Source of the DNA: Saccharofermentans sp.
GTDB lineage: Bacteria; Bacillota; Clostridia; Saccharofermentanales; Saccharofermentanaceae
Direction of reading: 5' to 3'
NCBI GenBank assembly: GCA_024692235.1
Contig: JAILMW010000032.1
Location: 44,093-108,092 of the forward strand
Length of the DNA stretch: 64,000 bases
Of this stretch, positions 54,053 through 63,821 are shown in pieces; the stretch's first letter is position 1, and each line of letters opens with the position of its first letter. The notes beneath the pieces were generated by a model. That model was not told the DNA's origin, did no database searches, and saw only the letters and a program-made list of their open reading frames with translations. The position numbers and the translations under genes were made by a program.

Positions 54053-55135
54053 TCAGATCTCCTCTCTTACGGCTTTAAGGAATTCGTCCATCTCTTCATC
54101 CGTTCCGATGGAGATCCTTAAGTACTCATTGATGAGCGGCTTATTAAAATACCTTACAAGTATACCTTTTGCCTTAAGGTTTTTGTAGAGCGATTCTGCA
54201 GTGATGCCTGAAGGCGGCTTTGCAAATACAAAGTTCGTTGAAGAATCGGGAAGCGTAAATCCCATCGCACGAAGTTCTTTTGTGACTCTGTTTCTTGTGG
54301 AGATGAGCTTCTGTCTGTTCCTTTCGAAATTCTCCCTGTCCTTTAAAGCTGCCGTAGCAAGCGTCTGCGCAAGTGCATCTGCAGGATAGGAATTAAAGGA
54401 ATCTCTTGCTCTCTTAAGACCTTCTATAAGCTCCTTATCGCCGATCGCATATCCGAGTCTTAATCCCGCAAGACCATAGGACTTGGATAATGTCCTTACT
54501 ACTATAAGATTCTTATATTCATTTATAAGAGTAGCTGCGGATGTATAGCCTTCGGCAAAAGCCGCATACGCCTCGTCTATAAGTACTACGCTGTCCTTAT
54601 TGGCATTAAGTATCTTTCTTATGTCATCAAGCGACATGGCAATGCTCGTGGGAGCATTGGGATTAGCGATGGATATACCACAGTTATCCTTGCCGCAGTA
54701 GTCGGAAGGATCGATGGTAAAGTCGTCCTTCAAGGGGACCTTCTGCGCTCTTACGGAATAGAAATCCGCATAGACGGGATAGAAGCTGTAGGAGATAGAC
54801 GGGATAAGGACAGCCTTATCCGTATTTATATCCTTCTCGAAGAATGTCTGCCAGCAAAGAGCAAGTACCTCATCCGAACCGTTACCGACAAAGACATTCT
54901 CTGGCGATACATTATCCACCTCGGCCACAGCCTCGCAGACCATCCTCGAATCAGTGTTCGGGTACAGTCTTAAAAGCGATATATCAAATTCCTCCAGAGC
55001 CTTCTTGCACATAGGAGACGGAGAATAGGGATTCTCATTTGTATTGAGCTTTATTATCCTCTGCCCGGGCTTAGGCTGTTCGCCTGCCGTATAAGGCTCT
55101 ATGGAATTTATAAGTTTATTCCAGTATTTACTCAT
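54053..55135 (-). CDS. hisC: Histidinol-phosphate aminotransferase
   Basis: 360 residues; class II PLP aminotransferase (step 7). KLNTNENPYSPSP near the N-terminus, the PLP lysine in RTLSKSYGLAGLRLGYAIG. The frame is open to 55174, but the ATG at 55135 starts just after the hisD stop and gives the family length. Confidence 0.95.
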   Translation of the reverse strand: MSKYWNKLINSIEPYTAGEQPKPGQRIIKLNTNENPYSPSPMCKKALEEFDISLLRLYPNTDSRMVCEAVAEVDNVSPENVFVGNGSDEVLALCWQTFFEKDINTDKAVLIPSISYSFYPVYADFYSVRAQKVPLKDDFTIDPSDYCGKDNCGISIANPNAPTSIAMSLDDIRKILNANKDSVVLIDEAYAAFAEGYTSAATLINEYKNLIVVRTLSKSYGLAGLRLGYAIGDKELIEGLKRARDSFNSYPADALAQTLATAALKDRENFERNRQKLISTRNRVTKELRAMGFTLPDSSTNFVFAKPPSGITAESLYKNLKAKGILVRYFNKPLINEYLRISIGTDEEMDEFLKAVREEI

Positions 55136-55140
55136 TTTTC

Positions 55141-56433
55141 TTATAACCTCACGCGGATAGATGCGGCGTGACATGTAAGTCCTTCGCTGTCTGCGAACTT
55201 CGCAACATCCTCTCCTACTGCTTTCAGGGATTCTTTATTATAGTTGATGATGCTCATCTTCTTATAGAAGTCGCCCGTATTGAGAGGCGAGAAGAATCTT
55301 GCCGTTCCCGATGTGGGAAGAGTGTGGTTAGGACCTGCAAAATAATCGCCGAGAGGCTCGGGAGACCAGTTGCCCATAAATACCGCACCCGCATTGTTGA
55401 TCTTATCAAGTGTTGATTCGGGATCTTCTACGCAAAGCTCCAGGTGCTCCGGAGCGATCTCCTCGGAGAATGCGATTGCCGTATCAAGGTCGTCGCAGAC
55501 GATTATCGAGCAGTAATTCGCAAGAGAAGCCTTAAGGATCTCGTTACGTGAAGCTTCATCGGATCTTCTGTCCACTGCCTCAAGGACCTTATCTGCAAGA
55601 TCCTGAGATGTGGTAAGAACGATAGCCGAAGCGATCTTGTCGTGCTCTGCCTGTGAGAGCATATCTGCCGCAACGAACTCCGGAACAGCAGAATCGTCTG
55701 CGATTATAAGGATCTCGGAAGGTCCTGCGAACATATCGATATCCACCTGACCGAATACGAGTCTCTTGGCAGTATTAACATAGATATTACCGGGACCGCA
55801 GATCTTATCTACTCTGGGGATATTCTCGGTGCCGTATGCCATAGCCGCGATTGCCTGTGCGCCTCCGACCTTGTAGATCTCGGTAGCACCTGCAATGGAT
55901 GCGGCTGCAAGGATTACCGGAGCGATAGTACCGTCAGCTCTCGGGGGAGTACAGAATACGATCCTGGGAACGCCCGCAACCGATGCGGGGATAACATCCA
56001 TAAGGACCGTGGAAGGAAGCGGTGCCGTACCGCCCGGAACATAGATTCCCGCTACGGATATGGGCCTTACCTTGACTCCGATCTTGGATCCCTTGGCAGT
56101 ATCCATCATGAAGCCTTCTTCCTTCTGCTTCTCGTGGAATGTTCTGATATTAAAAGCCGCCTTCTTGATGATCGAAAGGAGCTCGGGATCGATGCTCTTT
56201 ATAGCTTCATCGATCTCTTCTTTTGTTACTCTCATCTTATCTGCGGTAAGGACTGCCTTATCGAACTTTTCCGTATACTTAAGAACGGCATTATCTCCGT
56301 TCTCCTTGATGTCGTCGATAACGCCGCTTACAGTTGTTATGATAGGACCTAAGTCCATCTTGGATCTTGCTCCGAGAAGATCACAGAGCTCTTTAAGATT
56401 TTCCTTATTGCCTTTAACGACTTTACACTTCAT
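55141..56433 (-). CDS. hisD: Histidinol dehydrogenase
   Basis: 430 residues; NAD-dependent oxidation of histidinol to histidine (last steps). Contains YVPGGTAPLPSTVLM, the KICGPGNIYVNTAKR stretch and the catalytic APEHLEL and GPNHTLPTSGTARF motifs. Confidence 0.97.
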   Translation of the reverse strand: MKCKVVKGNKENLKELCDLLGARSKMDLGPIITTVSGVIDDIKENGDNAVLKYTEKFDKAVLTADKMRVTKEEIDEAIKSIDPELLSIIKKAAFNIRTFHEKQKEEGFMMDTAKGSKIGVKVRPISVAGIYVPGGTAPLPSTVLMDVIPASVAGVPRIVFCTPPRADGTIAPVILAAASIAGATEIYKVGGAQAIAAMAYGTENIPRVDKICGPGNIYVNTAKRLVFGQVDIDMFAGPSEILIIADDSAVPEFVAADMLSQAEHDKIASAIVLTTSQDLADKVLEAVDRRSDEASRNEILKASLANYCSIIVCDDLDTAIAFSEEIAPEHLELCVEDPESTLDKINNAGAVFMGNWSPEPLGDYFAGPNHTLPTSGTARFFSPLNTGDFYKKMSIINYNKESLKAVGEDVAKFADSEGLTCHAASIRVRL

Positions 56434-56437
56434 CTTG

Positions 56438-57094
56438 TCAGCCCTCTTTCTCCTGATTCATCTTCTCGACTTCGACCTTGAGCTTATCGATCATGGGGCG
56501 AAGCTCATCAGCTTTCATCTTCATGGATACTCTGTTTACTACTACTCTGGCGGAGATGTCCGCTACGGTCTCGATAACATCAAGTCCGTTCTCATAAAGA
56601 GTACGTCCGGACTCTACGATATCAACGATAACTTCCGCAAGGCCTATAAGAGGAGCAAGCTCTACGGAACCGTTGAGCTTTATTATCTCTACGCTTTCCT
56701 TCTTAACGCCCTCAAAATATGCTCTCGTTATGTTGGGATATTTGGTACCTACTCTCTTATTTGGGATGGAATCGAGCTTACCGTCCTTTAATTCCTTGGG
56801 ACCCGCTACGCACATACGGCACTTGCCGAATCCGAGGTCGATGACCTCATAGAGCTGTCTTCCTTCCTCGAGGAGAGTATCTTTACCTACTACGCCTAAG
56901 TCTGCGGCACCGTACTCAACATATGTGGGAACGTCTGCAGGCTTAGCCATTATGAATCTTAAGCCCGTCTTCTCGTCTTCAAGGATGAGCTTTCTGGACT
57001 TTTCCTTTGCGGCATTACAGTCATATCCTGCTCTCTCGAGAAGTTCGATGGCCTGCTCCGCAAGTCTTCCTTTGGATAATGCTATAGTCAACAT
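56438..57094 (-). CDS. hisG: ATP phosphoribosyltransferase, short form
   Basis: First step of histidine synthesis. 218 residues from ATG 57094; this short form lacks the C-terminal histidine-binding domain and needs HisZ, whose gene is directly upstream. Shows [19 protein letters not shown] and the PRPP loop [10 protein letters not shown]. Confidence 0.96.
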   Translation of the reverse strand: MLTIALSKGRLAEQAIELLERAGYDCNAAKEKSRKLILEDEKTGLRFIMAKPADVPTYVEYGAADLGVVGKDTLLEEGRQLYEVIDLGFGKCRMCVAGPKELKDGKLDSIPNKRVGTKYPNITRAYFEGVKKESVEIIKLNGSVELAPLIGLAEVIVDIVESGRTLYENGLDVIETVADISARVVVNRVSMKMKADELRPMIDKLKVEVEKMNQEKEG

Positions 57095-57095
57095 A

Positions 57096-58286
57096 TTAAT
57101 TCTGACCTCCGTTGATCCAGAATACTGTCTGGATATCATTCTCATCGGCAAAAGCATTAAGCTCTTCTTCGTTCATTCCCGATGTGTCGAGGATAACTGA
57201 TGTGCCTCCGAGCCTCATCTGATCTGCAAGAGAGATAGCCGAGCTTCTCGCATCCTTATTGCCCTTCTCGTAACCTACTACTGCTTCTGCAGCAGGAGAC
57301 TCGAGCTCTAAGCCCTGTCTCATAAGAGCCGTTATCGCAAGTGATAAGCCGAGGGAGAATCCTACGCATTCCATATCTCTTCCGAATACGCCTACTGTCC
57401 TGTCGTATCTTCCGCCGCCGATTATCGGGAAACCTACCTCATATGTGTAGCCCTTGAAGATAACTCCCGTGTAGTATCCCTCGCTTCCAAGAAGTCCCAA
57501 GTCGACTGAGACATACTTCGTATAGCCGTAGTCCTCGAGAGCTTCCAGTATCTCCTCTAAGTTCTTTATGGCATCAAGCGCAGTCTTCTCCGTGAAGCTT
57601 TCCTTGATGCTCGAAAGGATATTCGTATCTCCGGAAGACTCTGCGAACATAAGGAGTATATTTCTGTCGGAATCCGTAAGACCCTTCTCCTTAGCTGTTC
57701 TGTCGATAGTAACGGAATCCTTTGCAATGATGGCATTTCGTACGGAAAGAGCAGTCTCTTCGTCAAGACCCATCTGCTTTACCGCGCCTTCAAAAAGGCC
57801 TACCTGACCGATACTTACCTGAAGATCTTCTACTCCTACTTCAAGAGCAGACCTTATTGCCATGGCGATGATCTCTGCATCGGAATCGGATCCCGTAATG
57901 CCCATAAGCTCGGCTCCGGCCTGTGTAAACTCACTTTGCTTACCGCCGCCTGTCTGGTTAAAGCGGTACATATTCTCGATATAGGAAAGCCTTAAAGGAA
58001 GCCTGTCCTTGGCAAGTGTAGCCGCATATCTTGCAGCGGGGATGGTGCCGTCATATCTGGCACAAAGTAACCTTCCCTTGGAATCCGTAAGCTTATAAAG
58101 ATCTTCTTCCTTAACAAAATCGGGTTTTGTATAGATATCGCAATATTCGTATCCGGGTGTCTCTATCTCTTCGTATCCATGGAGGGAGAACAACCTTCTT
58201 AATTTACTTTCGGCATCTTTCTTGAATGCGCATACGCTCGGCAATGTATCGTTGAAGCCGTCGGGCGTATAGAACTTGTTGCTCAT
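57096..58286 (-). CDS. hisZ: ATP phosphoribosyltransferase regulatory subunit
   Basis: 396 residues; a histidyl-tRNA-synthetase-like protein without tRNA charging. It forms the allosteric complex with short HisG. Contains [23 protein letters not shown] motif 2 ([17 protein letters not shown]) and the motif-3-like [13 protein letters not shown]. First gene of the operon; AGGAGG before the ATG. Confidence 0.94.
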   Translation of the reverse strand: MSNKFYTPDGFNDTLPSVCAFKKDAESKLRRLFSLHGYEEIETPGYEYCDIYTKPDFVKEEDLYKLTDSKGRLLCARYDGTIPAARYAATLAKDRLPLRLSYIENMYRFNQTGGGKQSEFTQAGAELMGITGSDSDAEIIAMAIRSALEVGVEDLQVSIGQVGLFEGAVKQMGLDEETALSVRNAIIAKDSVTIDRTAKEKGLTDSDRNILLMFAESSGDTNILSSIKESFTEKTALDAIKNLEEILEALEDYGYTKYVSVDLGLLGSEGYYTGVIFKGYTYEVGFPIIGGGRYDRTVGVFGRDMECVGFSLGLSLAITALMRQGLELESPAAEAVVGYEKGNKDARSSAISLADQMRLGGTSVILDTSGMNEEELNAFADENDIQTVFWINGGQN

Positions 58287-58322
58287 TTTCTCTTACCTCC
58301 TGATAATATCGTTTTTCCGTTT

Positions 58323-58342
58323 CACTTTAGTTGACTAAAGTG
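58323..58342. promoter_or_regulatory. 20-bp palindromic operator of the histidine operon
   Basis: CACTTTAGTTGACTAAAGTG: perfect 9-bp arms around a TG centre, starting about 5 nt downstream of the predicted transcription start. It resembles the half-site pattern of TrpR-family operators (CTAGT-TAACTAG); a YerC/HisR-type TrpR-family repressor is a plausible reader, but its gene is not in the window. Confidence 0.75.
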
Positions 58343-58353
58343 TTGACTATCAG

Positions 58354-58382
58354 ATTATATATAGAGGCAGGATAAATGTCAA
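58354..58382 (-). promoter_or_regulatory. Histidine operon promoter (TTGACA-N17-TATAAT)
   Basis: Full consensus on the minus strand: TTGACA at 58377-58382, TATAAT at 58354-58359, spacer 17 nt. The -35 lies just after the rlmH stop. Start near 58347. Confidence 0.92.
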
Positions 58383-58387
58383 ACGCC

Positions 58388-58852
58388 TTATTTATGGTAT
58401 TTCTCACCACAAGAGATCTTATATCCCCTGTAAATCTGTTCAAGGAGTATAAGCCTCGTCATCTGATGTGTAAGGGTTATGTTGCCAAAGCAGATCCTCT
58501 TGTCAGCTCTTTTTACTACCCTCGGATCAAGACCGTTACTGCCTCCGATCACTACAGTTATCGAGGAACCGCCTCTTTCCATATCCTCAGTAAGTGCCTT
58601 GGATATCTCTTCGGAAGTCATAAGCTTACCGTGAAGATCCATCACCCACACGATATCGCCGTCCTTTATCTTCGAAAGTATAAGATCGCCTTCCTTGGCA
58701 AGAGCCGCATCTACCGGAAGAGAGTCGGGGCTGTCCGCCACTTCTATCACTTCCACGAAGCAATACTTGGACAGACGCTTCTTATACTCGTCTATACCTG
58801 ACAGGAGCCACTTTTCCTTTATCTTTCCGGGAGCAACTACTTTAAGCTTCAA
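58388..58852 (-). CDS. rlmH: 23S rRNA pseudouridine-1915 N3-methyltransferase
   Basis: 154 residues; SPOUT methyltransferase acting on helix 69 of assembled 70S ribosomes. Contains ITVVIGGSNGLDPRV and the C-terminal LTHQMTRLILLEQIYRGYKI and Y-H-K end typical of the family. Overlaps walJ by 4 nt. The YycJ-RlmH neighbourhood is common in Firmicutes. Confidence 0.97.
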   Translation of the reverse strand: MKLKVVAPGKIKEKWLLSGIDEYKKRLSKYCFVEVIEVADSPDSLPVDAALAKEGDLILSKIKDGDIVWVMDLHGKLMTSEEISKALTEDMERGGSSITVVIGGSNGLDPRVVKRADKRICFGNITLTHQMTRLILLEQIYRGYKISCGEKYHK

Positions 58853-59652
58853 ATCTCAATGCCTTTCGTGGGTTCGTATCTGTTTGCTACTGCGATGTTA
58901 TAGTGAACATTCTGCTTAAGCTCATACCTTGCAAGGTAGTTGGTAACAGTCATATATGCCTTCTCGTGAGTATTGTTGTTCTCGCTCAAATGACCAAGGA
59001 TGAAGTTTGTAGTACCTTTATCGATCATGTCTCGTACCATCTCGGCGCAGGCATCGTTACTTAAATGACCGCGATCACCTGCGATCCTTGCCTTAAGGTC
59101 TTCGGGATAGGGACCGTATACCAGCATCCTCTTATCGTAATTAGCTTCTATGAGAACTCCGTCCACGCCTTCGGACATGGATCTTATATCGTCGGTAACG
59201 TATCCTAAGTCTGTCATTACCATAAGGGATCTTCCCTCGTACATTACCTTATAACATACAGACCCTGCTGCATCGTGAGGTGTATCACAGGATAAGACCG
59301 TAACACCGTCACCGAGATCTATATTATTGCCGGGGACTATGACTATATCCTCTGCACCCGGATGGGGCTTTTTGAACTTCTTTGCAAGATACTTATGGGT
59401 CGATGCCGTAGCATATATGTCGGCGGGGTATTTTCTTACAAATACATCCAGCGCATCCAGATGATCGTGGTGCGCATGTGTAATAAAGATAGCATCTATA
59501 CTCTCGGGAGAAGTACCTACCGCATTAAGGGCACAGCATACCTGCTTGCAGTTCCTGCCTGCGTCGATGAGGATGTTCTTCTTTCCTGCTCTTATTAAGG
59601 TGGAATTACCGCTACTGCCGCTGAAGAGCGGTACGAGTTCCAGAGCGCTCAT
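58849..59652 (-). CDS. walJ: WalJ/YycJ metallo-beta-lactamase-fold hydrolase
   Basis: 267 residues; metal-dependent exonuclease-like protein linked to cell-wall and DNA-replication control in the wal locus. Metal site THAHHDHLDA near residue 60, SGSSGNST at the start, TDLGYV and GHLSENN. Overlaps murA by 1 nt. Confidence 0.93.
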   Translation of the reverse strand: MSALELVPLFSGSSGNSTLIRAGKKNILIDAGRNCKQVCCALNAVGTSPESIDAIFITHAHHDHLDALDVFVRKYPADIYATASTHKYLAKKFKKPHPGAEDIVIVPGNNIDLGDGVTVLSCDTPHDAAGSVCYKVMYEGRSLMVMTDLGYVTDDIRSMSEGVDGVLIEANYDKRMLVYGPYPEDLKARIAGDRGHLSNDACAEMVRDMIDKGTTNFILGHLSENNNTHEKAYMTVTNYLARYELKQNVHYNIAVANRYEPTKGIEI

Positions 59653-60980
59653 CAGGCCTCCGCGTCGGGTTCGTACTCGGGGCTCTCGGTACGCTCTATA
59701 TCCGCGCCGAGGGACTTGAGCTTCTGAACGATATTCTCGTAACCCCTGTCGATCTTTCTTGCCTGTGTTATAAAACTGGTTCCGTCAGCTGCCAGAGCTG
59801 CGCATACCAGAGCCGCACCTGCACGAAGATCGGTCGCTACTACCGTAGCTCCCTTGAATCTCTCTATGCCTTCGATGAGTGCTATCCTGTCATAGACATT
59901 GATGCTTGCACCCATCCTTGTAAGCTCGGGGATATATTGAAATCTGTTCTGCCATACATTCTCGTGCATCTTGCTGACGCCCTTTGACAGACACTGCAGT
60001 ACAACTGCCTGAGGCTGAAGATCCGTAGGGAATCCGGGATAAGGGGAAGTCTTTATGTTGGTGCCTCGTATAACGGCACCTTCCTTCCTGTAGACCCTGA
60101 TGCTGTCATTGTCTTCATTCTCTTCGACTGTATATCCCATCTCGCGCATCTTAGATGACAACGGCTCCATGTGAGTAGGGATCATGTTATGAATAGTAAC
60201 ATCTCCGTCAGTTACCGCTGCGGCGATCATATATGTACCTGCTTCAATCTGATCGGGGATTATGGAATACGAGAAATTACCCGGAAGTACGGGAACGCCT
60301 GTGATCCTTATGGTATCAGTACCGGCACCCTTGATCTTCGCACCCATGGCATTGAGGAAGTTGGCAACATCAACGATATGAGGCTCCTTGGCCGCATTCG
60401 TAATTATAGTCATTCCTTCAGCCTTTGTAGCTGCCAGCATTACATTGATAGTAGCTCCGACGCTTACGATATCAAGGAATATCCTGGCTCCTCTTAAAGG
60501 ATTTGCCTCAAGTGTTATGATGCCGCCGTTGATGTCTTCGGGTCTTGCACCTGTTGCTCCCATATCAGCGAAAGCCTTCAGGTGAAGGTCGATGGGGCGC
60601 TGTCCGAAGTTACAGCCTCCGGGCATACGAAGTGAAGCCTTACCGCATCTTGCAAGGAGTGCACCCAGAAGATAATATGATGCTCTTATCTTGGATACGG
60701 CGGGACCCGTTGCCTTATAGGTATTTATGGTCCTGGGGTCGATATCCAGTGTAAGGGAACCGTCTTCGGACTTCTCCGAAGAGATAGTTGCTCCCAAAGT
60801 ATTACACAGTTCTATCATGACTTGTACATCTGAGATATCGGGGACATTCTCCAGTGTACACTTTCCGTCTATCATCATTGCGGCTGCAAGTACACCCAAA
60901 ACGGCATTCTTGCTTCCGCTTATATTTATGTCTCCACGAAGGCTGTTGCCTCCGGTGATCTTATAAGAATATTGGCTCAA
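59652..60980 (-). CDS. murA: UDP-N-acetylglucosamine 1-carboxyvinyltransferase
   Basis: 442 residues; first committed step of peptidoglycan synthesis. SGSKNAVL near the N-terminus and the catalytic cysteine in RMPGGCNFGQRPIDLH (about C123), so the enzyme should be fosfomycin-sensitive in principle. Lies between walK and walJ, overlapping both; in most Firmicutes yycH and yycI occupy this place. Confidence 0.96.
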   Translation of the reverse strand: MSQYSYKITGGNSLRGDINISGSKNAVLGVLAAAMMIDGKCTLENVPDISDVQVMIELCNTLGATISSEKSEDGSLTLDIDPRTINTYKATGPAVSKIRASYYLLGALLARCGKASLRMPGGCNFGQRPIDLHLKAFADMGATGARPEDINGGIITLEANPLRGARIFLDIVSVGATINVMLAATKAEGMTIITNAAKEPHIVDVANFLNAMGAKIKGAGTDTIRITGVPVLPGNFSYSIIPDQIEAGTYMIAAAVTDGDVTIHNMIPTHMEPLSSKMREMGYTVEENEDNDSIRVYRKEGAVIRGTNIKTSPYPGFPTDLQPQAVVLQCLSKGVSKMHENVWQNRFQYIPELTRMGASINVYDRIALIEGIERFKGATVVATDLRAGAALVCAALAADGTSFITQARKIDRGYENIVQKLKSLGADIERTESPEYEPDAEA

Positions 60981-62965
60981 TTTTCTTCCTCTTGATCTTT
61001 GCTCTTAGTGCCGGGCATAACGGGTACGCTGTCAAGAACACGCCTTACGGCTGATTGCCTCTCGCCTTCATTCTCTTCCTTGGAGACCTTTGTAAGGTTA
61101 TCAAAGAGGCCTGTCTTTTTCTTACTCGCTTTTTTGCCACTACTATTATACATTTTTCCGTCCGTATTTGGGTGGATCATGACTTTTTCTTTCAGATTTT
61201 CTGAATTTGTAGATATTTCAGGCTTCACCTTGATCTCTTCTGCGGCAGAAGTATTAAGCTGGGAAGCTCTGGGGAGGATCTGCTGCGTAAGGAGCTTTCT
61301 TGCTTCTTCCTTCTGCCTCTTCATCTCCTCTTCTTCAGCCTGCTGCTCCTGTGCTTCAGTCGTTTCTTCCTCGGTCAGAGCGTAATCATCTTCGTTCTCA
61401 TCGCCTTCGTCGATATCGTCCTCAACGATCTCCGTCTCTTCTTCCTCGTCTTCGAAAAACTCGTCTTCGTCCATCTCGGGCTCGATATATGTAAGCTCGT
61501 CAACAAGCTCTGTGTATCTTTGTTCGCCGAGCTTCTTAAATAGTGCTGCCAGTACCTTATCGTGAGATGCTTTCTCGCCTTCCTTTAAGTTCTCATAAGC
61601 CTTCGCCTCGTCCTCTACGTCGTCGTAGCCCATGGAACGGATGGCTTCCACTGCCTGAATGGCCATGAAGTCTGCTGCGTTCCTGTAATACTGTTCCTCA
61701 CTTACGATACCTGTCTGAGCGTCATCGTATACATTTCTGAAAACACCTGCAGCCTGAGGCAGTACCAGAGTAAATGTGGATCCTGCACCATCCCCCTGGT
61801 TGGATATGACATTGATGGTTCCGTCATGCATATCTGCTACATCCTTGGCAATGGCAAGACCTATGCCGGATCCGCCCACATCATGAGAACCCGAATTATC
61901 TACGCGGTAGAATCTCTCGAAAAGGTGATCGATATCCTTCTGAGGTATTCCGCGCCCGTTGTCGCTTATCTGTATTCCTATACGATCGCCGATATTTTCT
62001 ACGCTTACCCTTATTATGTTCTCTTCGGTCTTTCCTTCGTAGTTAATGTACTTAACAGCATTAGTAAGGAGATTGATAACGATCCTCATTATGAGGTTTG
62101 CGTTACCGAATATAAGGGGATAATACATCTCTTCGGGAGTTACTATCTTTACCTTGTCCCTTCCCGGATAATCCGAGAGATTGCCTACGGCCTTCGTTAT
62201 GACCTCACCAAGATCTATTATCGTCATAGGCACGACCTGAGAGCACATGGAAAGGATAAGGAAATCCTGGACGATATCCTGCATCCTGACGGCATTAGCC
62301 ACGATCCTGTTGCCCCACTTCGTTATCTCCTCGTAACTTGGCATCTTGTCAGGCGTTATGCTGTTAACAAAGAATTCGGATGCACGGATAACTGTAAGAG
62401 GCGTCTTGAGCTCATGGGATACATTAGCCGCAAGATCTTTCTGCCTTCTCTCATCATCCTTTATCTGTGTGATATCGTCTACAATTACGATATCGATCCT
62501 GTTATCTTCATAATATCTGTGGATGATCTTTATCTCGTATATCCTGCTGTCGGTCATGTAATTTGCACGAACGACACTATCCTGATTCTCGAGGTTCAGG
62601 ATATAATTCGACTTTAAATGATTCTTATTGTCGTATGTATTAAGGAAATCCTCTATCGTCTTAGGCGGATGCTTGCTGTCATCAAGGAAACCTATGAGCG
62701 AGGATAAAGCGTGGTTACAGTAAACACAGCCGTTCTTATCATATGCGATGACTCCAAGGCCTACGTTCTCGATTATAGAGTTACTTACTGCACCCTTATA
62801 CTTCAGGTCCTCTATGACATCATTTACTGCTGTATCAGCCTGCTTATTAAACTTATTGCTTCCTATCAGATATCCGATAAAGAGGGAAGCAACCATTACT
62901 ATGAGAAATAGTACAAGGAACATTGCAGGGTTATTCCCTGCAAGTTCTCCTAGACGCTGTAACAT
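60977..62965 (-). CDS. walK: WalK-like sensor histidine kinase with a long acidic C-terminal tail
   Basis: 662 residues. One N-terminal TM (about 13-33), a PAS domain (about 58-165), HisKA with H184 in NVSHELKTPLTVI, HATPase with NLLTNAVKYI, DNGRGI and GGSGIGLAIAKDV to about residue 410. Bacillus WalK has two TM helices and an outer sensor domain; here only one TM is present. About 250 residues follow the kinase core: a short helical part, a run very rich in Glu/Asp, a QQAEEEEMKRQKEEARKLL coil and a basic end. Overlaps murA by 4 nt. Confidence 0.88.
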   Translation of the reverse strand: MLQRLGELAGNNPAMFLVLFLIVMVASLFIGYLIGSNKFNKQADTAVNDVIEDLKYKGAVSNSIIENVGLGVIAYDKNGCVYCNHALSSLIGFLDDSKHPPKTIEDFLNTYDNKNHLKSNYILNLENQDSVVRANYMTDSRIYEIKIIHRYYEDNRIDIVIVDDITQIKDDERRQKDLAANVSHELKTPLTVIRASEFFVNSITPDKMPSYEEITKWGNRIVANAVRMQDIVQDFLILSMCSQVVPMTIIDLGEVITKAVGNLSDYPGRDKVKIVTPEEMYYPLIFGNANLIMRIVINLLTNAVKYINYEGKTEENIIRVSVENIGDRIGIQISDNGRGIPQKDIDHLFERFYRVDNSGSHDVGGSGIGLAIAKDVADMHDGTINVISNQGDGAGSTFTLVLPQAAGVFRNVYDDAQTGIVSEEQYYRNAADFMAIQAVEAIRSMGYDDVEDEAKAYENLKEGEKASHDKVLAALFKKLGEQRYTELVDELTYIEPEMDEDEFFEDEEEETEIVEDDIDEGDENEDDYALTEEETTEAQEQQAEEEEMKRQKEEARKLLTQQILPRASQLNTSAAEEIKVKPEISTNSENLKEKVMIHPNTDGKMYNSSGKKASKKKTGLFDNLTKVSKEENEGERQSAVRRVLDSVPVMPGTKSKDQEEEN

Positions 62966-62969
62966 AAGA

Positions 62970-63692
62970 TCAGGTCAGATCCTTAGGAAAATAGTAGCCG
63001 GAGCCTCTTCTTGTAAGGATATACTTATACTTAGGCTGATTAGGCTCGATCTTCTTTCTTGTTCTTCTGACGGTAACGTCTACTGTTCTGACATCACCTG
63101 AGAATGCATAATTCCAAACTTTAGAAAGCAGCTCATCTCTTGAACATACACGACCTGCATTGGTCTCGAGATACTGAACGAGCTTGAATTCATTAGATGT
63201 AAGATCACAGCTTACGCCGTTTACATAGACCTGCATTGCATCAGTATCTATAACAAGCTCTCCGTCGCAATAAACATGCTTGCTTGACTGATCCTCTTCG
63301 GTAGCAGATGATGTCGCAGACTTGGATCTCTTCAGGAGATTCTTTACACGCTCTACAAGAAGCGTTGGATCAAAGGGCTTGCTCATGTAATCATCAGCAC
63401 CCCTTCTTAAAACTTCTATCTCATAAACGGGAAGATCACCTCTGGCCGTAAGGAAAAGGATAGGTGTGGTCTTACCCTTCGCTCTGAAATCGTTTGTAAA
63501 ATCAAGACCGCTGTATTCGGGCATCATCCAATCGAGGATGATAAGATCAGGCTTCTCCGATTCGGCTATTGAAAGACCTGTCCTACCGTCGGTAGCACAT
63601 ACTGTATCAAAACCGAAACTGCTGAGAACATCCGATACTGATGCTACTATTTCAGGTTCGTCATCAACGATTAAAATCTTAGGCATCTCCAA
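62970..63692 (-). CDS. walR: WalR-like response regulator (OmpR/PhoB family)
   Basis: 240 residues; receiver domain with phospho-aspartate in PDLIILDWMMPEYSG and KPFDP, then a winged helix with LTSNEFKLVQYLE and VDVTVRRTRKKIEPNQPKYKYI. It should control cell-wall turnover genes with WalK. Two starts compete: TTG at 63692 (GGAGG 5 nt upstream) and ATG at 63686 (MPKILIVDDEPEI, 11 nt). A TGTAA-N5-TGTAA repeat upstream of the promoter suggests autoregulation. A PhoP-like role cannot be excluded from sequence. Confidence 0.88.
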   Translation of the reverse strand: MEMPKILIVDDEPEIVASVSDVLSSFGFDTVCATDGRTGLSIAESEKPDLIILDWMMPEYSGLDFTNDFRAKGKTTPILFLTARGDLPVYEIEVLRRGADDYMSKPFDPTLLVERVKNLLKRSKSATSSATEEDQSSKHVYCDGELVIDTDAMQVYVNGVSCDLTSNEFKLVQYLETNAGRVCSRDELLSKVWNYAFSGDVRTVDVTVRRTRKKIEPNQPKYKYILTRRGSGYYFPKDLT

Positions 63693-63725
63693 AATATCCT
63701 CCGGTTCATTTAATTCACACTTAAT

Positions 63726-63754
63726 ATGTTAGCAAAAGAGCATTTTTGAGGCAA
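63726..63754 (-). promoter_or_regulatory. walR promoter (TTGCCT-N17-TAACAT)
   Basis: Minus-strand TTGCCT at 63749-63754 and TAACAT at 63726-63731, spacer 17 nt; start near 63719, about 27-33 nt before walR. Confidence 0.55.
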
Positions 63755-63763
63755 TGAGAAATG

Positions 63764-63778
63764 TTACAAAACATTACA
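63764..63778 (-). promoter_or_regulatory. TGTAA-N5-TGTAA direct repeat upstream of walR
   Basis: On the minus strand TGTAA-TGTTT-TGTAA lies 10 nt upstream of the -35. It is similar to the WalR box (TGTWAH-N5-TGTWAH) but with a period of 10 rather than 11. Confidence 0.45.
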
Positions 63779-63781
63779 AAT

Positions 63782-63815
63782 AAAAAACCCTTCCACGTTT
63801 AGCGTGAAAGGGTTT
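63782..63815 (-). terminator. Terminator of the rRNA operon after 5S
   Basis: Minus-strand AAACCCTTTCACG and CGTGGAAGGGTTT around a short loop, then TTTATTT; 7 nt after the 5S 3' end. Confidence 0.9.
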
Positions 63816-63821
63816 GTATAA

